From Brevundimonas sp. (GTDB lineage Bacteria; Pseudomonadota; Alphaproteobacteria; Caulobacterales; Caulobacteraceae), in the NCBI RefSeq assembly GCF_013912065.1, contig NZ_JACESA010000012.1:1-64000 (forward strand): 64,000 bases of DNA. Direction: 5' to 3'. The notes under the pieces were generated by a model that saw only the letters and a list, made by a program, of their open reading frames with translations, ran no database searches and was not told the DNA's origin. A program made the position numbers and the translations under genes. Position 1 is the first letter of the stretch; every line of letters begins with the position of its first letter. Positions 38,348-47,307 of this stretch are shown in pieces.

Positions 38348-38472
38348 GCCGAGGGAGGCGCAGCACGACGGGCGATAGGGAAAGCAACTCAACCCCTTGA
38401 GCCGAGCACGAACCTCGCCCATCTAGCCGCGACACACGGTCGCTCAGAGACGCGCCGGAGGGGATCTGTCGC

Positions 38473-39834
38473 ATGACCGAAAACGCGCCGCTGAGCCGCG
38501 AGGCCCTGATCGAGGCCATGTCCCGGGGGGCCAAGCCCAAGGACCAGTGGCGGATCGGCGCCGAACACGAGAAGTTCGGCTTCGACAAGATCAGTCTGGC
38601 CCGTCCGGCCTATGAAGGCCCAAACGGCATCAAGGCCATGCTGGAGGGCCTGCAGCGGTTCGGCTGGTCTCCGGTCGAGGAGAACGGCGTCCTGATCGGG
38701 CTGGAGCGTCGCAACGATGAGGGCTTCATCGCCTCGGTCAGTCTGGAGCCGGGCGGACAGTTCGAACTGTCCGGCGCGCCGCTGAAGACCATCCATGACA
38801 TCTGCAACGAGACCGGCCAGCATCTGATGGAGGTCAAGCAGGTCGCCGACCAGATCGGGCTAGGCTTCCTGGGCGCCGGTTTCGACCCGCTGTGGACGCG
38901 CGAGGACGTGCCGGTCATGCCCAAGGGCCGCTATGACATCATGCGGGCCTATATGCCCAAGGTCGGGAGCCTCGGCCTGGACATGATGCTGCGCACCTGC
39001 ACCATCCAGGCCAACCTCGACTTCGATTCCGAAGCCGACATGGTGGCCAAGTTCCGCACCTCGCTGGCGCTGCAGCCGATCGCCACCGCCCTGTTCGCCT
39101 GTTCGCCCTTCACCGAGGGCCGCCCCAACGGCTTCCTGTCGGCTCGCGCCAATGTCTGGACCGACACCGACGCCGACCGGACGGGCATGCTGGGCTTCGT
39201 GTTCGAAGACGGGTTCGGCTTCGAACGCTATGCCGACTATGCGCTGGACACGCCGATGTATTTCGCCAAGCGCGGCGGGAAGTACGTCGACGCTTCGGGC
39301 CAGTCGTTCCGCGACTTCCAGGCCGGGAAACTGCCCGCCCTGCCCGGCGAATATCCGACCATCAAAGACTGGAACGACCATCTGACCACCCTCTTCCCCG
39401 AGGTGCGGCTGAAGGCCTATCTGGAGATGCGCGGCGCCGACGGCGGCCCGTGGAGCCGGATCTGCGCCCTGCCCGCCCTGTGGGCCGGCGTCCTGTACGA
39501 CGCCCCGTCGCTGGCCGCCGCCTGGGATCTGGTCAAGGACTGGGACATCGCCGACCACGAGCGTCTGCGCCGCGACGTCACCCGCCTGGGCTTGAAGGCC
39601 GAGGTGGCGGGCCGCAGCGTGCGCGACATCGCCGTGGACCTGGTGAACATCGCCAAACAGGGGCTGAAGAACCGCGCGAAATTCTCGGGCGGCATGGTCG
39701 ACGAGCGCGGTTATCTGTCTGAACTGGAAGATATCGCTGATAGCGGTATCACGCCGGCCGAACGCCTGTTGGACCTCTATCATGGCCCCTGGCGAGGCGA
39801 TGTGTCGCGAATTTACGCTGATTTCGCCTACTGA
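38473..39834 (+). CDS. gshA: Glutamate-cysteine ligase, plant/alphaproteobacterial type
   Basis: 453 residues, first enzyme of glutathione synthesis (ATP + L-Glu + L-Cys). Family blocks: WRIGAEHEKFGFD at ~28-40, SVSLEPGGQFELSGAPLKTI near 95-115, GFDPLWTREDVPVMPKGRYD, MMLRTCTIQANLDFDSEADM, and CALPALWAGVLYDAPSLAAA. The two cysteines placed for redox regulation in plant enzymes were not confirmed. A good match in length and order. Start at ATG 38473. Confidence 0.94.
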   Translation: MTENAPLSREALIEAMSRGAKPKDQWRIGAEHEKFGFDKISLARPAYEGPNGIKAMLEGLQRFGWSPVEENGVLIGLERRNDEGFIASVSLEPGGQFELSGAPLKTIHDICNETGQHLMEVKQVADQIGLGFLGAGFDPLWTREDVPVMPKGRYDIMRAYMPKVGSLGLDMMLRTCTIQANLDFDSEADMVAKFRTSLALQPIATALFACSPFTEGRPNGFLSARANVWTDTDADRTGMLGFVFEDGFGFERYADYALDTPMYFAKRGGKYVDASGQSFRDFQAGKLPALPGEYPTIKDWNDHLTTLFPEVRLKAYLEMRGADGGPWSRICALPALWAGVLYDAPSLAAAWDLVKDWDIADHERLRRDVTRLGLKAEVAGRSVRDIAVDLVNIAKQGLKNRAKFSGGMVDERGYLSELEDIADSGITPAERLLDLYHGPWRGDVSRIYADFAY

Positions 39835-39892
39835 AAAAAGGCGTCCTTAACTCCGCGGCGCCAGGGTGGATCCACCGAAGGATAGCCCCGCA

Positions 39893-41464
39893 ATGATCAG
39901 CCAGCCGCTCACAGCCTCGCCCTCTCGCGGCGCGCCCGATGTGGATCTGGACACCTTCTTCGACGTGTCCCTGGATCTGCTGGTGGTGCGCGAGATCGAC
40001 GGACCCGTGATCAAGGCCAGCGCCTCCTGGTTCGCTGTTCTCGGCTATCGCCCCGAGGAGCTGATGGGTCGGTTGCTGCCGAGCCTGGTCCATCCCGACG
40101 ACCAGGAGGCGACGCGACAAGCCATTATCGAAGTCACCAACCGGCGTCCCGGCGATCCGGTGCTGGGTCAGGTCAACCGCTATCGTCACAAGGACGGCCA
40201 CTACATCACCCTGGAATGGCGCGCACGGCGGTTCGGCGACCGCATCTACGGCGTGGCCCGGGACGTGACCGAGAAGGTCGCCGCCGAGCGCGCCCTGATC
40301 GAGGCCAAGGCCGCCGCTGAAGCCGCCAACCAGGCCAAGTCCGATTTCCTGGCCAATATGAGCCATGAGATCCGCACCCCCCTGAACGGCGTGATCGGCA
40401 TCGTCGACGCCCTGTCGCGCACGGAGCTGGACCCCGTCCAGGCCGAGATGGTCGCCCTGATCGCGGCCTCGGGCGTGACCCTGGAACGCCTGGTGTCCGA
40501 CATCCTCGACGTCTCGAAGATCGAGGCGGGTCAGTTGGCCCTTGAATCCCGGCCCTTCGACCTCGACGAGGCCGTGGCCGCGCCGCTGGACATCATGCGT
40601 CTGCGCGCCGAGGAAAAGGGCCTGGCCTTCAGGATCGAGCGCCCCGCCGACGTGCACGGCGCCTTCATGGGCGACAGCACCCGCATCCGTCAGATCCTGA
40701 CCAATCTGATCTCCAACGCGGTCAAGTTCACCGAAGCCGGCTCCATCACCGTCCGCATGGCCCTGAGCGAGGGGCCGGACGGGGAAACGGCGCTGGAGGT
40801 CGAGGTCGAGGACACCGGGGTCGGTTTCGACGCCGATCACGCCGCCCGCCTGTTCCAGAGGTTCAGCCAGGCCGACGCCAGCATCACCCGACGCTTCGGC
40901 GGCACGGGTCTGGGCCTGTCGATCTGCCAGGCCCTGGCCGAAATGATGGGCGGGCGGATTACGGCCTGTTCGACGCCCGGCGTCGGCAGCTGTTTCTGCG
41001 TGCGCCTGCCCCTGGCCCGCGCCGCCGCTCCCGCCGCCCCCGCGCGCCAGCGCGCCGCCCCGCTAGTCGGCGCCAGACCGCAGCGCCCGCTTCGCGTCCT
41101 GCTGGCCGAGGATCATCCGACCAACCAGCGCGTCGTTCAGATGATCCTCACATGGCCGGATTTCGACCTGACCATCGTCGAGAACGGCGCCCGCGCGGTC
41201 GCCGCCTTCGAGGGCGGGCGTTTCGACCTGGTCCTGATGGACATGCAGATGCCGGTCATGGACGGACTGACGGCGACCCGCGCCATCCGCGCGCTGGAAA
41301 CAGGACGCGCCGCCAACGCCCATACCCCGGTCATCATGCTCAGCGCCAACGCCATGGCCGAGCACCGCGATCAGGCGCGAGACGCCGGGGCCGACAGCCA
41401 TGTGCCCAAGCCCATCACGGCCGCCAGCCTGCTGGCCGGGATCGACTCCGCCCTGACGGACTGA
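39893..41464 (+). CDS. PAS hybrid sensor histidine kinase with receiver domain
   Basis: 523 residues, cytoplasmic (no membrane segment). ATG 39893 is preferred; AAGGA lies ten bases upstream and the in-frame GTG 39866 has no good site. Order: PAS (about 15-140), HisKA with NMSHEIRTPLNGVIGIVDAL (phospho-His about 155), HATPase with N-box RIRQILTNLISNAVKF, VEDTGVGFD and GGTGLGLSICQALAEMMGG. A REC domain follows at about 400-520 with acceptor Asp in LVLMDMQMPVMDGLTATR. Complete phosphorelay-capable kinase. It is convergent with a kinase-like protein that lacks the HATPase domain. Confidence 0.93.
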   Translation: MISQPLTASPSRGAPDVDLDTFFDVSLDLLVVREIDGPVIKASASWFAVLGYRPEELMGRLLPSLVHPDDQEATRQAIIEVTNRRPGDPVLGQVNRYRHKDGHYITLEWRARRFGDRIYGVARDVTEKVAAERALIEAKAAAEAANQAKSDFLANMSHEIRTPLNGVIGIVDALSRTELDPVQAEMVALIAASGVTLERLVSDILDVSKIEAGQLALESRPFDLDEAVAAPLDIMRLRAEEKGLAFRIERPADVHGAFMGDSTRIRQILTNLISNAVKFTEAGSITVRMALSEGPDGETALEVEVEDTGVGFDADHAARLFQRFSQADASITRRFGGTGLGLSICQALAEMMGGRITACSTPGVGSCFCVRLPLARAAAPAAPARQRAAPLVGARPQRPLRVLLAEDHPTNQRVVQMILTWPDFDLTIVENGARAVAAFEGGRFDLVLMDMQMPVMDGLTATRAIRALETGRAANAHTPVIMLSANAMAEHRDQARDAGADSHVPKPITAASLLAGIDSALTD

Positions 41465-41487
41465 AGACCGCCGACCGAAACCTCTGT

Positions 41488-42918
41488 TCAGGCCACGGCG
41501 GAAATCAGCGGCGAACCGTTCCTGCGCCAGTCGCTGCCGATCCAGCTCAGGACCATGTGGGTCAACTCCACGATATTGATCGGCTTGGCCATGCAGTCGT
41601 CCATGCCGGCTGCGGCGTATTCGGCCTTCTGCTCCGCCAGGGTGTTGGCGGTCAGGGCGATTATGGGAACGGCGCCGCGATGGCCCGGCAGGGCGCGGAT
41701 GGCCCGCGTGGCAGCCACCCCGTCCATGACCGGCATCTGGATGTCCATCAGGATCAGGTCCCAGTCGCCGGTGCGGGCGGCTTCCAGGCCCTGGGCGCCG
41801 TCCTCGGCCGTGGCGCAGACTATGCCCTGGGCGCCGAGCACGGCCACGACAAGGGCGCGGTTGCTGTCATGGTCGTCGACATACAGCACCCTGCCGGCGC
41901 GTGCGGGCTCGACGTCCGTTTCGGCGGCGTCGACGACCGGTTCTGGAAGCAGGGACCGGGCAAGCCCGTCTTCGGACGGCTCCGGATCGGCCTCGACCGC
42001 CGGGCCGTCGCCGACGGACAGATCGATCATCTCGTTGACCACCGACAGCAGCCGTTGGCCCGCGGTGTTGATGCGTCCGACCTGGGCCGCCTGGTCGGCG
42101 TCTAGACGGGCGTTCGACAGGAGGGCCGAGAAGCCGATCACCGTGTTCAACGGCGTGCGCAGCTCGTGCGACATCTCGGTCAGGAAACTCTGACGCGCCT
42201 CGGCCATGGCGGCCTTCTGTTCGGCGGCGACGCGGGCCTGTTCGGCCTCGACCCTTTCGGTCACGTCGCTCTCGTTCAGCAGCACGCCGGAAAGGCCGGT
42301 GACCGGGTCGATGACCGGGCGGACATCCAGATGGTGCCAGCGCAGACCCTCTCGGGTGACGATCTCGCAAACTTCCTTGACGACACGCCCGGCCAGAGCG
42401 GCGGCCAGGATCGGCTGGCCCCGTTCAGGCTCCGCGAACCGCGCCTCGAAGGCGTGGGTGGTCGAACCATAGGCGGCGAAGGCGGCGGGGTTGGAGAAGA
42501 GCGGCCGACCCTCACCGTCGAACAGGCTGATCAGGGTGGAGGTGTGACGCAGGGCTTCGACGGCGCGACGCTCCTCGCTCTCGACCTCGACCGGGGCGGC
42601 CTCGAACATCAGAACGGGGGCGCCGTCCTCCAGCCGATAGGTCGATATCACCGCCATGACCGTCACCGGCTGACCCTTCGGATAGAAGGTCCACTGCTCT
42701 GAAACGGCGTCGCCGTGGGCGGTGCTCCGCGCCAGCCTCTCGGTGCGGGCCAGGACCGCGGGCGACAACTGGCTGAAGTCACGGGCCAGCAGGGCCTCGA
42801 GCGTATCGGCGCCCCATAACTCGAGCGCCGAGGCGTTTGCGTAGACGCCACGCAGGTTCACGGGGTCGAACAACCAGATCGGGCGGCGCAAGGCGTCCCA
42901 GGCATGCATGAGCGACAC
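41488..42918 (-). CDS. PAS-HisKA-REC protein lacking a HATPase domain
   Basis: 476 residues. Two PAS-like segments (about 8-120 and 125-235) are followed by HisKA (SFLTEMSHELRTPLNTVIGF, phospho-acceptor His present) up to about residue 295 (RINTAGQRLLSVVNEMIDLS). A Pro/Glu-rich linker of ~45 residues then leads directly to a receiver domain from VLYVDDHDSNRALVVAVLGA, with Asp in LILMDIQMPVMDGVAATR and Lys in CMAKPI. No N, G1, F or G2 box is present, so it cannot bind ATP as a kinase. It may be phosphorylated in trans or act as a phosphate shuttle. Last gene of a minus-strand run after the YkgJ-like pair. Confidence 0.88.
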   Translation of the reverse strand: MSLMHAWDALRRPIWLFDPVNLRGVYANASALELWGADTLEALLARDFSQLSPAVLARTERLARSTAHGDAVSEQWTFYPKGQPVTVMAVISTYRLEDGAPVLMFEAAPVEVESEERRAVEALRHTSTLISLFDGEGRPLFSNPAAFAAYGSTTHAFEARFAEPERGQPILAAALAGRVVKEVCEIVTREGLRWHHLDVRPVIDPVTGLSGVLLNESDVTERVEAEQARVAAEQKAAMAEARQSFLTEMSHELRTPLNTVIGFSALLSNARLDADQAAQVGRINTAGQRLLSVVNEMIDLSVGDGPAVEADPEPSEDGLARSLLPEPVVDAAETDVEPARAGRVLYVDDHDSNRALVVAVLGAQGIVCATAEDGAQGLEAARTGDWDLILMDIQMPVMDGVAATRAIRALPGHRGAVPIIALTANTLAEQKAEYAAAGMDDCMAKPINIVELTHMVLSWIGSDWRRNGSPLISAVA

Positions 42919-42985
42919 GCTCTCCGACCGACGAAAACAAGCTCAGCATGACCCAAAGCCCTTAAGGATCGGCTAAGCGGCGGGG

Positions 42986-43540
42986 CTATGGCCGCGGCGC
43001 CACCGCATACCGGGCCTCGACCCCGTCCGGCTGAAAATCGTGTTCGGCCAGCCTGTCCAGCGACCGCAGCACGCGGCTGAGGAAGTCAGCCGGATCGCCG
43101 GCCTCGACCGCCGGACGCAGCCAGTCGGTCACGACGGCGCGGGCCGGATAGGTTCCGACCGGCCCGGGAATGCTCAGCGCCACCTCGATCCCCTCGGCGA
43201 TCCAGCCGGCCGCCGTGGCGAAGAAGGTCTCGGACGCCAGAAAGTCGGACGGCCGCACGACGTAGAGGGTGATCACCCCGTCCTCGATCCCGTCGGGCCG
43301 CACGATCACGCCGCTGAGGTCCGGCCGCCAGTCGTCGGACAGTTCGACCACCCGCCACAGGCAGAACCAGATGCGGCAGGTCTGGGGCCGGATGGCGTGA
43401 ACCGAACAGCCGGCCGCCTCGACGCAATAGGCGCACAGTTCGCCGGTCGGCTTGGCCAGTTCAGGCAGGTCCAGGGGAATGAAGCGGCAGCATTCGACGC
43501 AAGGCCCGCAGGTCCGGTCGGGCAGCAGGGGCAGGCTCAC
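42986..43540 (-). CDS. YkgJ-family cysteine-cluster protein
   Basis: 184 residues with the zinc/iron-chelating CxxCxxCC pattern: CGPCVECCRFIPL at residues ~11-23. CAYCVEAAGCSVHAIRPQTC and WFCLWR follow within the first 65 residues. Starts at GTG 43538-43540, which overlaps the stop of the upstream small gene (GTGA), indicating translational coupling. The role is unproven; family members are thought to bind metal or Fe-S. Confidence 0.82.
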   Translation of the reverse strand: MSLPLLPDRTCGPCVECCRFIPLDLPELAKPTGELCAYCVEAAGCSVHAIRPQTCRIWFCLWRVVELSDDWRPDLSGVIVRPDGIEDGVITLYVVRPSDFLASETFFATAAGWIAEGIEVALSIPGPVGTYPARAVVTDWLRPAVEAGDPADFLSRVLRSLDRLAEHDFQPDGVEARYAVAPRP

Positions 43541-43767
43541 CCGCCCGCCCGCTCCAGCTGGGCGATGCGGCGGTCCATGTCCGCGACGACGGCCTCCAGC
43601 CGCGCCTTTTCCGAGACCATGTCCACCGGCGTCCCGTCCTCATAGGAAATGGTCGCGCCCTGGGCGATCAGATCCAGCCGATAGATGGCCGTCACCCGCT
43701 GGGCCTTGAAGCGTTCGAGGGCGGCGGCTGCCGCGGGATCGGGTGCGGGATGGGGGGCGTCGGTCAT
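43537..43767 (-). CDS. Small conserved-type hypothetical protein
   Basis: 76 residues from ATG 43765-43767. No export signal. The core is AALERFKAQRVTAIYRLDLI, then AQGATISYEDGTPVDMVSEK, then a charged coiled-coil tail ARLEAVVADMDRRIAQLER. Overlaps and is coupled to the YkgJ-like gene. Not recognised; its location suggests a partner of the cysteine-cluster protein. Confidence 0.7.
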   Translation of the reverse strand: MTDAPHPAPDPAAAAALERFKAQRVTAIYRLDLIAQGATISYEDGTPVDMVSEKARLEAVVADMDRRIAQLERAGG

Positions 43768-43867
43768 GGTCCTGGCTCTAGCCCATGGCGTCCAACGGGG
43801 AAACCAGGCTGTGGATACGGGCGTTTGACGCTGAACCCGGTTCAGAATCCATGTATGAGGTCCACGG

Positions 43868-44848
43868 ATGATCGGGCGCTTTCCCATCCTCTATATCGCC
43901 GAGGCCGACGCCGAGGACGCCGTCCTGTCCTCGGGCGTGCTGGCGCACCTGGTCGAAGGCCTGCCGAACGCGGTCTTCACCGTCGTCGGCTCCCCCGCCA
44001 GCGCCCCGCTGTTCGCCGACACCCCGCGCCTGGACCGGCTTCTGGTGCTGGAGCGCGACGGCCATTTCGACTGGATCGCCCTGTGGAACCAGGTGCGCGG
44101 GACCAGATGGGGACTGGTCGTGGACATGCGCGGCTCGACCCTGTCGGGCAGGTTGAGGCGACAGAAGCGGGCGGTGCGCGAACGGCCCGCCGCCAACGCC
44201 CCGGCGTCGAGCTTGCACGCGGTCGAGGCGGCGGCGGCGGTGCTGAAACTGGCGCCGGAAGAGGCGCCCCCGCCCCGGATTCATGTCTCCGAACAGACCC
44301 TGGCCCAGGTCGAGGCGCTGATCCCCACCGGGGGCGGCGACGGTCCCATTCTGGCGGTCGGGCCGGGCGTGGAATGGATGGGGCGTCGCTGGCCCGCCGA
44401 ACGCTACGCCAAGGTGGCGACCAAGCTGCTGGCCGACGACGGTCCTTTGGCTGGCGGACGGCTGATGATCGTCGGCGAGGAGATCGACCGCGAGGCCGCC
44501 CACACCATCCGCTACGCCGTGCCCCGGGCGCGGGTGATCGAACTCCAGGGCAAACTGACCCGGCTGCAGACGGTCGCGGCCCTGTCCAAGGCGGTCCTCT
44601 ACGTCGGGGCGGATTCGATCTGGACCCATCTGGCCGTGGCCTCGGGCGCGCCGGTGGTGGCGGTCTTCGGCCCTTCGGACGACCGGACGCGCGGCCCCTG
44701 GCGGGGGACCGTCGTGCGCGGCCCGCGCAGCTTCGAGGAGTTCAAGACCCTGGACCCGCGTCTGAACCAGGCGATCCAGCACATGATGGACCTGCCGTGG
44801 GAACGGGTGCTGAAAGCCTCGCTGCGCAAGCTTCAGGAACGGGGCTGA
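43868..44848 (+). CDS. Glycosyltransferase family 9 (heptosyltransferase-like) protein
   Basis: 326 residues with the two Rossmann halves of GT9. The N-terminal half is DWIALWNQVRGTRWGLVVDM with RGSTLSGRL. The C-terminal donor-binding half has AVGPGVEWMGRRWPAERYAK, VGADSIWTHLAVASGAPVVA and VFGPSDDRTRGPW. GT9 enzymes add heptoses or related sugars to LPS core or modify glycans. The acceptor here is unknown and no LPS cluster surrounds it. Divergent from the YkgJ operon. Confidence 0.9.
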   Translation: MIGRFPILYIAEADAEDAVLSSGVLAHLVEGLPNAVFTVVGSPASAPLFADTPRLDRLLVLERDGHFDWIALWNQVRGTRWGLVVDMRGSTLSGRLRRQKRAVRERPAANAPASSLHAVEAAAAVLKLAPEEAPPPRIHVSEQTLAQVEALIPTGGGDGPILAVGPGVEWMGRRWPAERYAKVATKLLADDGPLAGGRLMIVGEEIDREAAHTIRYAVPRARVIELQGKLTRLQTVAALSKAVLYVGADSIWTHLAVASGAPVVAVFGPSDDRTRGPWRGTVVRGPRSFEEFKTLDPRLNQAIQHMMDLPWERVLKASLRKLQERG

Positions 44849-44857
44849 CCCACACCT

Positions 44858-44990
44858 CCGTCATCCTCGGGCTTGACCCGTGGATCGAGGGTTCCGCACA
44901 CGGGGCGCCTTCCGGTAGAAGCACCCTGCCCATGCGTCGTCTGTCGTGACGCAGACGGTCCGATCCTCGGGTCAAGCCCGACGATGACGG
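44858..44990. repeat. Inverted-repeat element upstream of the dihydroorotase gene
   Basis: Arms CCGTCATCCTCGGGCTTGAC (from 44858) and GTCAAGCCCGACGATGACGG (to 44990) are almost perfectly complementary, enclosing ~87 bp with GGATCGAGGGTTCC and GGTCCGATCCTCGGG. Same family as 46363-46466. Confidence 0.85.
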
Positions 44991-45015
44991 TGATGAATAG
45001 CCAGGAGCCCGGCCC

Positions 45016-46347
45016 ATGACCCAGACCTATGACCTGATCGTCCGCGGCGGCGAGGTGGCCAATCACGCCGGGCGCGGCATGGCCGATGTCGGGGTGATCG
45101 ACGGCAAGATCGCCTTCATCGGCGACCTGTCCCAGGCCTCGGCCGGCGAGACCTTTGACGCGACGGGTCTGACGGTCCTGCCGGGCGTCATCGACACCCA
45201 GGTCCATTTCCGCGAACCGGGGCTGGAGTGGAAGGAAGACCTGGAGACCGGCTCGCGCGCGGCGGCCCTGGGCGGCGTCGTCGCCGTGTTCGAAATGCCG
45301 AACACCAACCCCAACACCACCGACCCGGACACCATGGCCGACAAGCTGGTGCGGGCGAAGGACCGGATGTGGACCGACCACGCCTTCTACGTCGGCGGCA
45401 CGCACGAAAACGCCGACTATCTGAGCGATCTGGAGCGGTTGCCCGGCTGCTGCGGGGTCAAGGTCTTCATGGGCGCCTCGACCGGCGACCTTCTGATCGC
45501 CGACGACGAGGGGGTGAGGAAGGTCCTGTCCAACGTGCGCCGTCGCGCCACCTTCCATTCCGAGGACGAATATCGTCTGGTCGAGCGGCGCGGCCTGGCC
45601 CGCACCGGCGACTGGACCAGCCACCCCGAGGTCCGCGACGCCGAAAGCGCCATCCGCTCGACCCGCCGCCTGGTCGGCCTGGCCCAGGAGACCGGGGCGC
45701 GCATCCACGTGCTGCACGTCACGACCCGGGACGAGATGGAGTTCCTGCGCTTCCACAAGGATGTCGCCACCGTCGAGATCACGCCCCAGCACCTGACCCT
45801 GGTCGGGCCCGAAGCCTATGAGCGGCTGGGATCCTACGCCCAGATGAACCCGCCGATCCGGTCCCAGGAGCATGTGGACGCCCTATGGCTGTGGGGCATG
45901 CAGCAGGGCGTCGCCGACGTGCTCGGCTCGGACCATGCGCCGCACACCAAGGAAGAAAAGGCCAAACCCTATCCGGCCTCGCCGTCCGGCATGCCGGGGG
46001 TGCAGACCCTGGTGCCGCTGATGCTGACCCACGTGGCGAACGGGCGGCTCAGCCTGGAGCGGTTCATCGACCTGACCTCGGCCGGGGCGCAGCGGGTGTT
46101 CGGCACGGCGAACAAGGGGCGGATGGCCGTCAGCTACGACGCCGACCTGACCATCGTGGACCTGAAGGCGAAGAAGACCATCACCCATGACCAGCAGGCC
46201 ACCCGCTGCGGCTGGACGCCCTTCGACGGCGTCGAGGCCACCGGCTGGCCCATGGCCACCATCGTGCGCGGCCGGGTGGTGATGCAGGACGGCGAACTGA
46301 TCGGCGCGGCCCATGGCCGGCCGGTGCGGTTCATGGAGACCCTGTGA
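45016..46347 (+). CDS. pyrC: Dihydroorotase-family amidohydrolase, alphaproteobacterial type I variant
   Basis: 443 residues. TIM-barrel amidohydrolase: LPGVIDTQVHFREPGLEWKE at about 57-76, VFEMPNTNPNTTDPDTMADK, GVKVFMGASTGDLLIADDEG (the position of the carboxylated Lys), HVLHVTTRDEME, and DVLGSDHAPHTKEEKAKPYP. It would cyclise carbamoyl-aspartate to dihydroorotate. The usual DxHxH zinc motif reads D-T-Q-V-H, with the first His replaced by Gln. This substitution is, to my recollection, shared by many alphaproteobacterial members. Neither pyrB nor another pyrimidine gene adjoins it, though pyrD is at 54.2 kb. Confidence 0.88.
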   Translation: MTQTYDLIVRGGEVANHAGRGMADVGVIDGKIAFIGDLSQASAGETFDATGLTVLPGVIDTQVHFREPGLEWKEDLETGSRAAALGGVVAVFEMPNTNPNTTDPDTMADKLVRAKDRMWTDHAFYVGGTHENADYLSDLERLPGCCGVKVFMGASTGDLLIADDEGVRKVLSNVRRRATFHSEDEYRLVERRGLARTGDWTSHPEVRDAESAIRSTRRLVGLAQETGARIHVLHVTTRDEMEFLRFHKDVATVEITPQHLTLVGPEAYERLGSYAQMNPPIRSQEHVDALWLWGMQQGVADVLGSDHAPHTKEEKAKPYPASPSGMPGVQTLVPLMLTHVANGRLSLERFIDLTSAGAQRVFGTANKGRMAVSYDADLTIVDLKAKKTITHDQQATRCGWTPFDGVEATGWPMATIVRGRVVMQDGELIGAAHGRPVRFMETL

Positions 46348-46362
46348 GGCTCTTTTCACTTT

Positions 46363-46466
46363 CGTCATCCTCGGGCTTGTCCCGAGGATCCATACGCCCG
46401 GTTTCAAACCGTGCGCGCCGGCCGCGACGGAGTCTATGGATCCTAGGCACAAGGCCTAGGATGACG
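46363..46466. repeat. Inverted-repeat element downstream of the dihydroorotase gene
   Basis: CGTCATCCTCGGGCTTGTCC at the left and CACAAGGCCTAGGATGACG at the right, with inner GAGGATCCATA / TATGGATCCT arms. Shares its left arm with the element at 44858-44990. Confidence 0.85.
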
Positions 46467-46483
46467 GACGTGGGAAGGGGGGT

Positions 46484-47224
46484 GTGACTCCCTTGGCCAA
46501 ACCCCGCCTCGGCCTGATCGGCTTCGGCGCCTTTGGGCGGCTGACGGCGCTTCATCTGTCGCCCTGGTTCGAGGTGATCGCACATGACCCGGCGGCAACC
46601 GACGCAGACGACCACGCGACCCTGACCGACCTGGCCGCCGCAGCCGCCTGCCCCACGGTCATACTGGCCGTGCCGGTCGAGGCGATGGAAGTGACGCTGA
46701 CCGCCATCCGGCCCCACCTGCGCCCCGACGCCCTGGTGATCGACGTCGGCTCGGTGAAGGTCAAACCGGCCCAGCTGATGCAGGATCTGCTGCCCCCCGG
46801 CGTGCGGATCGCCGGAACCCATCCCCTGTTCGGCCCCCAGAGCGGCAAGGACGGGATCGCCGGACTGCGGATCGCCGTCTGCCCGGTGCGAGGCGCGCCC
46901 GACGCTCGCCGCGTCGCCGCCTTCTGCCGCCGCGCCCTGGGGCTGAAGGTCTTTCTGGTCACGCCCGAGGATCACGACCGCGAGGCCGCCGTGGTCCAGG
47001 GCCTGACCCATCTGATCGCCCGCGTCCTGATGGCCATGGAGCCCCTGCCGACGCGGATGACGACCGCCAGTTTCGACCGGCTGATGCAGGCCGTCGACAT
47101 GGTCCGCCACGACAGCCCCGCTGTCTTCCGCGCCATCGAACGCGACAACCCCTTCGCCGCCGAGGTCCGCGACCGCTTCTTCGCCCTGGCGGACCAGGCG
47201 CGGGACGGGCCGGACGCGGCGTAA
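46484..47224 (+). CDS. Prephenate/arogenate dehydrogenase-like protein
   Basis: 246 residues from GTG 46484, preceded by a purine-rich GGGAAGGGGGG. N-terminal Rossmann GLIGFGAFGRLTALHLSPWF, VILAVPVEAMEVTLTAIRPH, and the TyrA substrate signature GVRIAGTHPLFGPQSGKDGI. C-terminal helical dimerisation domain with QGLTHLIARVLMAM. It would oxidatively decarboxylate prephenate or arogenate in tyrosine synthesis. It is shorter than bifunctional TyrA and has no chorismate mutase domain. The exact substrate is not determinable. Confidence 0.85.
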   Translation: MTPLAKPRLGLIGFGAFGRLTALHLSPWFEVIAHDPAATDADDHATLTDLAAAAACPTVILAVPVEAMEVTLTAIRPHLRPDALVIDVGSVKVKPAQLMQDLLPPGVRIAGTHPLFGPQSGKDGIAGLRIAVCPVRGAPDARRVAAFCRRALGLKVFLVTPEDHDREAAVVQGLTHLIARVLMAMEPLPTRMTTASFDRLMQAVDMVRHDSPAVFRAIERDNPFAAEVRDRFFALADQARDGPDAA

Positions 47225-47307
47225 GACGCCCCGCCCGCGAACGGGCTTGGACGACCGCCGGTCCGGCGCCTATGATCGGGGACCGGCCCGCCCTTCCAGG
47301 AGACCGC

